NCBI GenBank assembly: GCA_030141605.1
Contig: JAQGDQ010000057.1
Span: 372,001-436,000, forward strand
From: Tubiluchus corallicola
Taxonomy: Eukaryota > Priapulida > Priapulimorpha > Priapulimorphida > Tubiluchidae
Length of the DNA: 64,000 nt
Direction: 5' to 3'
Positions 60,701 through 64,000 of the stretch are shown here, in pieces. Position 1 is the first letter of the stretch. Each line of letters begins with the position of its first letter. Position numbers and translations under genes: made by a program. A model generated the notes under the pieces. That model saw only the letters and a list, made by a program, of their open reading frames with translations. It did no database searches and was not told the origin of the DNA.

Positions 60701-62982
60701 TTGCCAATAAAAGCTCTTTTGTAGAATTTTCACTTTCAAAGTTGGCCTAATGTAAGTTAAATGTTCTATTTTTTCATATATTTATCAAATACATCCACAA
60801 CAATCATTACAGCATGGCAGTTCCAAAGTATTTAATAAGATATTTTTATGTACCAAAGATGCTAAGCTGCAAATGTGCCTTGGGGTACTGAGTCAAATAT
60901 TAATGGCATACAACCAAGCTCCTTGATGATGATGATGATAAACATAAAAATTGTAATCATAGGTAAATGACAACCACAATAACTACAACAAAAAGAATGG
61001 TGGTGGTGACAACTATAAGGACAATGATGCTGTTATTGTTTGAAATAGACTCCAACCTTTGTATACTGCGTGTTCTTTTAACAATTTCGTAATAATAATT
61101 ACTATTACGATATTTATCATTTAAATAGTAGTTAGTGATGTTTGTATCGCTTTACAGATTTATGCAAGACAAGTGCAGTGATATCTCTTCTCAGAGAATG
61201 TCCATTGTATCTATATTTTGTACTGTATCTTGACATAAAGAAAACCACTGACATTTGAGAACAACATACAACAATGTGGTAAGCTCATTTTGTATTTAAT
61301 GTGGTATAGTTTGATTGTTTGTGTAGTGGATGCATCGGTCCTTTTTTGGTTTTAATTTAGTTTTACCGTTACCGTCGAAGGATAGAGGTTAAGCATGCCA
61401 CGGTGCTGCCACCTGTTTTCAATTACTGCCACGATGCTGCCACCTGTTTGTTCATTTAGTAGGCATATAGCTTTTTACAGTAGTCACTTTTTTAAAATTG
61501 AAGCACCTAATATCCTTCAATGCATTAGCATTTTGGCCTTTCGTGAGCTATAGCTGTAGTAGTTGTACGATGTTTTACCTGTCTTTTAATTTTCTCCGCC
61601 ATTGCTCTATTTTCTTAGGCATTATGACTGTGAATTTCTTACGAATTTATTGTTGTGACATTGTTGTTCTTAAGGCTACTTGGAGTTCTCATTCCTGATT
61701 TTGTAACTGTTAAAGGCTCTAACAACGAAGTTATTATTAACTAAATTCAATATAGTCTACATAATTTTTATATCAGTTCTTAGCTATAGCAATACATTTA
61801 ATCATGCAACTAATTTTCTTCTACTCGATGCAAATTAAACTAAATGTTAATAATTGTATTTCAGAATAAAGAAACTTTGGTCAACACGTTAAACTGGTGT
61901 TTGTATCCATTTCAGTTTGCTTACCAAATGCTTTGTTTGTTGTTGGTCTTAATTAAGATAACATATTTTCTGCAGGACGTTTCGTATTTTGACTTTTGCT
62001 TTACACTCAGTTATATAAATCTGGTATTTTGTATTCATAGTTGGCTCAATTTGACAGTTGTGTTTGCTTACTGAATCTTGTTGTTTATTGACTGTGTTAA
62101 TTAAGATTGACATCTTTGTATGGCATTTTTGGCTGCTTTTTGACTGGCGATGGGCACAAGTCGCGCTGGAAACGTATCAGTAATAGGGATGTGAATTTTA
62201 AGCAATATCAGGGGTTTTTGTTTATGTCTCACCATTTTCAAAATTCCTGAATCTATATGCAAAACTCAACAATATCAACTGTGGCACTCTACATAATATT
62301 ATAAAGGTAGTTTTATTTCACGGGTAATAATTAAGTGCCAAACACAATCACATGGCAAACTAGAAAACACAAGAAAGAACATGAATTTATGTGAAAATTC
62401 CACCAAGGTGAATACAAATAAATACGATAATACTAAAAATTTTATATCCAAATCATGACACACAAAATACATTATACCCAAAACAACACTGATTATCGCA
62501 TTCAAGGATGCAAATGCTTTAAGACACATCAAATACACTAACTTTATCTATTGTAACTAGAAATCAATCTGAATAATTTCACTAAACTTCAACTGTGTCA
62601 GGCGAGGCACATCTTATAATCTGCACAACAATAAAAATAGTTATGTTACTTCTTGGTCTACAACTTCTGTTCAATGGTTCAATTTACTAGTCTTGTAAAT
62701 ATTACATCTGCATTTTCAAGCAATAGAAACATGGTGGTAAGAATAGATTTGGTATACCACTAAAAAGAATCATAATTAGTGTTAAGTTCAAGTGTAAACA
62801 GAGGTGTTAACTGCCTCTTGCACTTGTATAATTAATTATCACAATTTCAGACAAAAGTAAATTTATATGATCATCAAGCTATTTTATCTAGCGATGGTTT
62901 GAAGTTACTCGACACACACTTTGCAAGTGCAACCTTGAATCTGCTTGTTTTCACTAAAAATGTAATAACCACGAACAAACAC
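60701..62982. other. Intergenic, no gene recognised
   Basis: Short TGA/GAT-rich simple sequence at 60926-60942 and AT-rich spacer. Open frames at 61498-61698, 61844-62074 and 62299-62538 are hydrophobic, domain-free and have no splice support. The last few hundred bases should hold the 3' untranslated region of the EGF/WAP gene. Confidence 0.5.
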
Positions 62983-64000
62983 TTATAGTACTGGTCTTAC
63001 TTTTATGTGGCAACTAGAATGACAGAAAAGATAAAATATACTCCAACTCAAGATACAAAGTGTGATTAGTCCAACTACTAAAGCAATTACCCAAAAATTG
63101 TTTATGAGACCAATACCACCAGTCTGCCTTTCGATGTTGTTTTGCATTTTTCTTGGATCACAACAAACAATTCCACAAGATGCAAACTCACAGCATTTTT
63201 CGTTTGAGAGACAGTCATAATCGTGACTGCATTGCCGAGTTGGGCATGAACTGTTCATGTCGTAGTGCATATCTGGACAAGCCCCTTCATGACGAGCAGT
63301 AGAATCAGCAGTTGAAACTTCTGTGAGCTGTTTACTTTGAACAGTATCATCCACGGTCATTTCACAGTCATAACCTGTAAACACTGGAGGACATCGACAC
63401 ATGTAAAAATTGTTACCACTTATACACGATCCACCATTCAAGCAAGGATTTGAAATACATTTATTGATAGTTTCACATGTCTTTCCTGTGAATCTTGGTG
63501 GGCATGAGCAGATGTAAAAACTTTCAAAGCTTGCACAAGAACCACCATTTAGGCATGGATTTGGTAAACATTTATCAACAATTTCACAAGAATTTCCTCT
63601 GAATCCCGATAGGCAAGAACACGTATACAAATCACTACCACTTATACATGATCCACCATTCAGGCATGGATTTGGTATACACTTATCGACAATTTCACAG
63701 TTTTTTCCCGTAAAACCTACTTGACACTTGCACATATAGAAATTATCTCCGCTGGCACAAGAGCCACCGTTTAAACAAGGAATTGGCGTATCTCCTTTAC
63801 CAGCAATTTGACAGTAATTTTCAGCCTCTTTTATCTCGCATTTTTCTCCCTTATATCCCTGAGCACAGGAACACTTGTAGGAACCTGCTATCTCATCACA
63901 TGTTCCTCCGTTAAGGCAAGGTTGAGCAAAGCACATGCGCTCATCTTCGCAGTTCCGGCCCATATACTGTTCGGGACAAATGCAGTTATAACTATCCACA
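62983..64000 (-). CDS. EGF-repeat/WAP-like type I membrane protein, 3' part
   Basis: The reading frame enters from beyond 64000 and ends with TAA at 62985-62983, giving 338 visible residues without an intron. Domain order, in window numbering: the end of one EGF domain (1-18), then five complete EGF domains (23-55, 63-102, 107-139, 144-176, 181-213), each with six cysteines and the consensus PCLNGG(S/T)C. A Ser/Thr-rich linker follows, then a WAP-like four-disulphide region (241-281, with CxxDYDCLSNEKCC and CGIVCC), a transmembrane helix (302-325) and a short basic tail ending KVRPVL. The calcium-binding D-I-D-E lead of many EGF domains is absent (IVDKC instead). The first visible codon is GTG in mid-domain, so the true start and signal peptide lie outside. 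EGF-WAP-TM layouts suggest an adhesion or surface ligand role, but I do not recognise a named orthologue. Confidence 0.9.
   Translation of the reverse strand, partial: VDSYNCICPEQYMGRNCEDERMCFAQPCLNGGTCDEIAGSYKCSCAQGYKGEKCEIKEAENYCQIAGKGDTPIPCLNGGSCASGDNFYMCKCQVGFTGKNCEIVDKCIPNPCLNGGSCISGSDLYTCSCLSGFRGNSCEIVDKCLPNPCLNGGSCASFESFYICSCPPRFTGKTCETINKCISNPCLNGGSCISGNNFYMCRCPPVFTGYDCEMTVDDTVQSKQLTEVSTADSTARHEGACPDMHYDMNSSCPTRQCSHDYDCLSNEKCCEFASCGIVCCDPRKMQNNIERQTGGIGLINNFWVIALVVGLITLCILSWSIFYLFCHSSCHIKVRPVL

Noticed and set aside
1-64000. CRISPR array, bacterial operon or phage-like system
   Set aside because: Tandem arrays lack the spacer pattern and all clear genes are spliced animal genes.

Overview
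This window is AT-rich nuclear DNA from an animal, most likely an invertebrate. The evidence is two multi-exon, highly conserved eukaryotic genes with GT-AG introns, a multi-EGF membrane protein, and decayed non-LTR retrotransposons, MITE-like elements and short tandem arrays scattered between and inside the genes. I see no operons, CRISPR arrays or bacterial signals. The phylum cannot be fixed from the sequence; a sponge, cnidarian or other marine invertebrate would fit.

Layout. 1-65 is a trinucleotide microsatellite. About 500-3480 is a broken non-LTR retrotransposon (+), whose C-terminal coding tail has expanded into a 63-bp minisatellite. 5895-12800 (+) is a seven-exon gene for translation initiation factor eIF3 subunit F; the exons join to 272 codons with every phase matching. 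12801-15682 holds no gene but several small repeats. 15683-45929 (-) is a 16-exon gene for AMP deaminase of the AMPD2 type; the exons join to 818 codons. A second possible first exon at 42397-42478 ends in the same phase and would give a 786-residue isoform. eIF3F and AMPD converge tail to tail. The AMPD introns contain a pogo-like MITE, a tRNA-derived SINE head, other inverted-repeat elements and tandem arrays.

Upstream of AMPD come a long imperfect hairpin (46219-46474), a four-copy 86-bp array (47923-48270), a CpG-dense stretch joined to a minus-strand LINE tail (49240-50905), a hAT-like MITE (54271-54624) and a second LINE relic (55381-57235). A plausible but unidentified minus-strand first coding exon lies at 58178-58337. 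The window closes with the 3' part of a minus-strand gene for a type I membrane protein with tandem EGF domains and a WAP-like domain (62983-64000, running off the edge).

The genes do not form a pathway: eIF3F acts in translation initiation, AMPD in purine nucleotide balance, and the EGF/WAP protein is predicted at the cell surface. The most noteworthy items are the 64-bp tandem duplication that copies the splice acceptor and HxH metal-binding codons of AMPD exon 8, the two phase-compatible AMPD first exons, the hairpin upstream of AMPD, the 465-bp element flanked by 14-bp direct repeats, and the unspliced EGF/WAP coding block. I found no clear new biological system.
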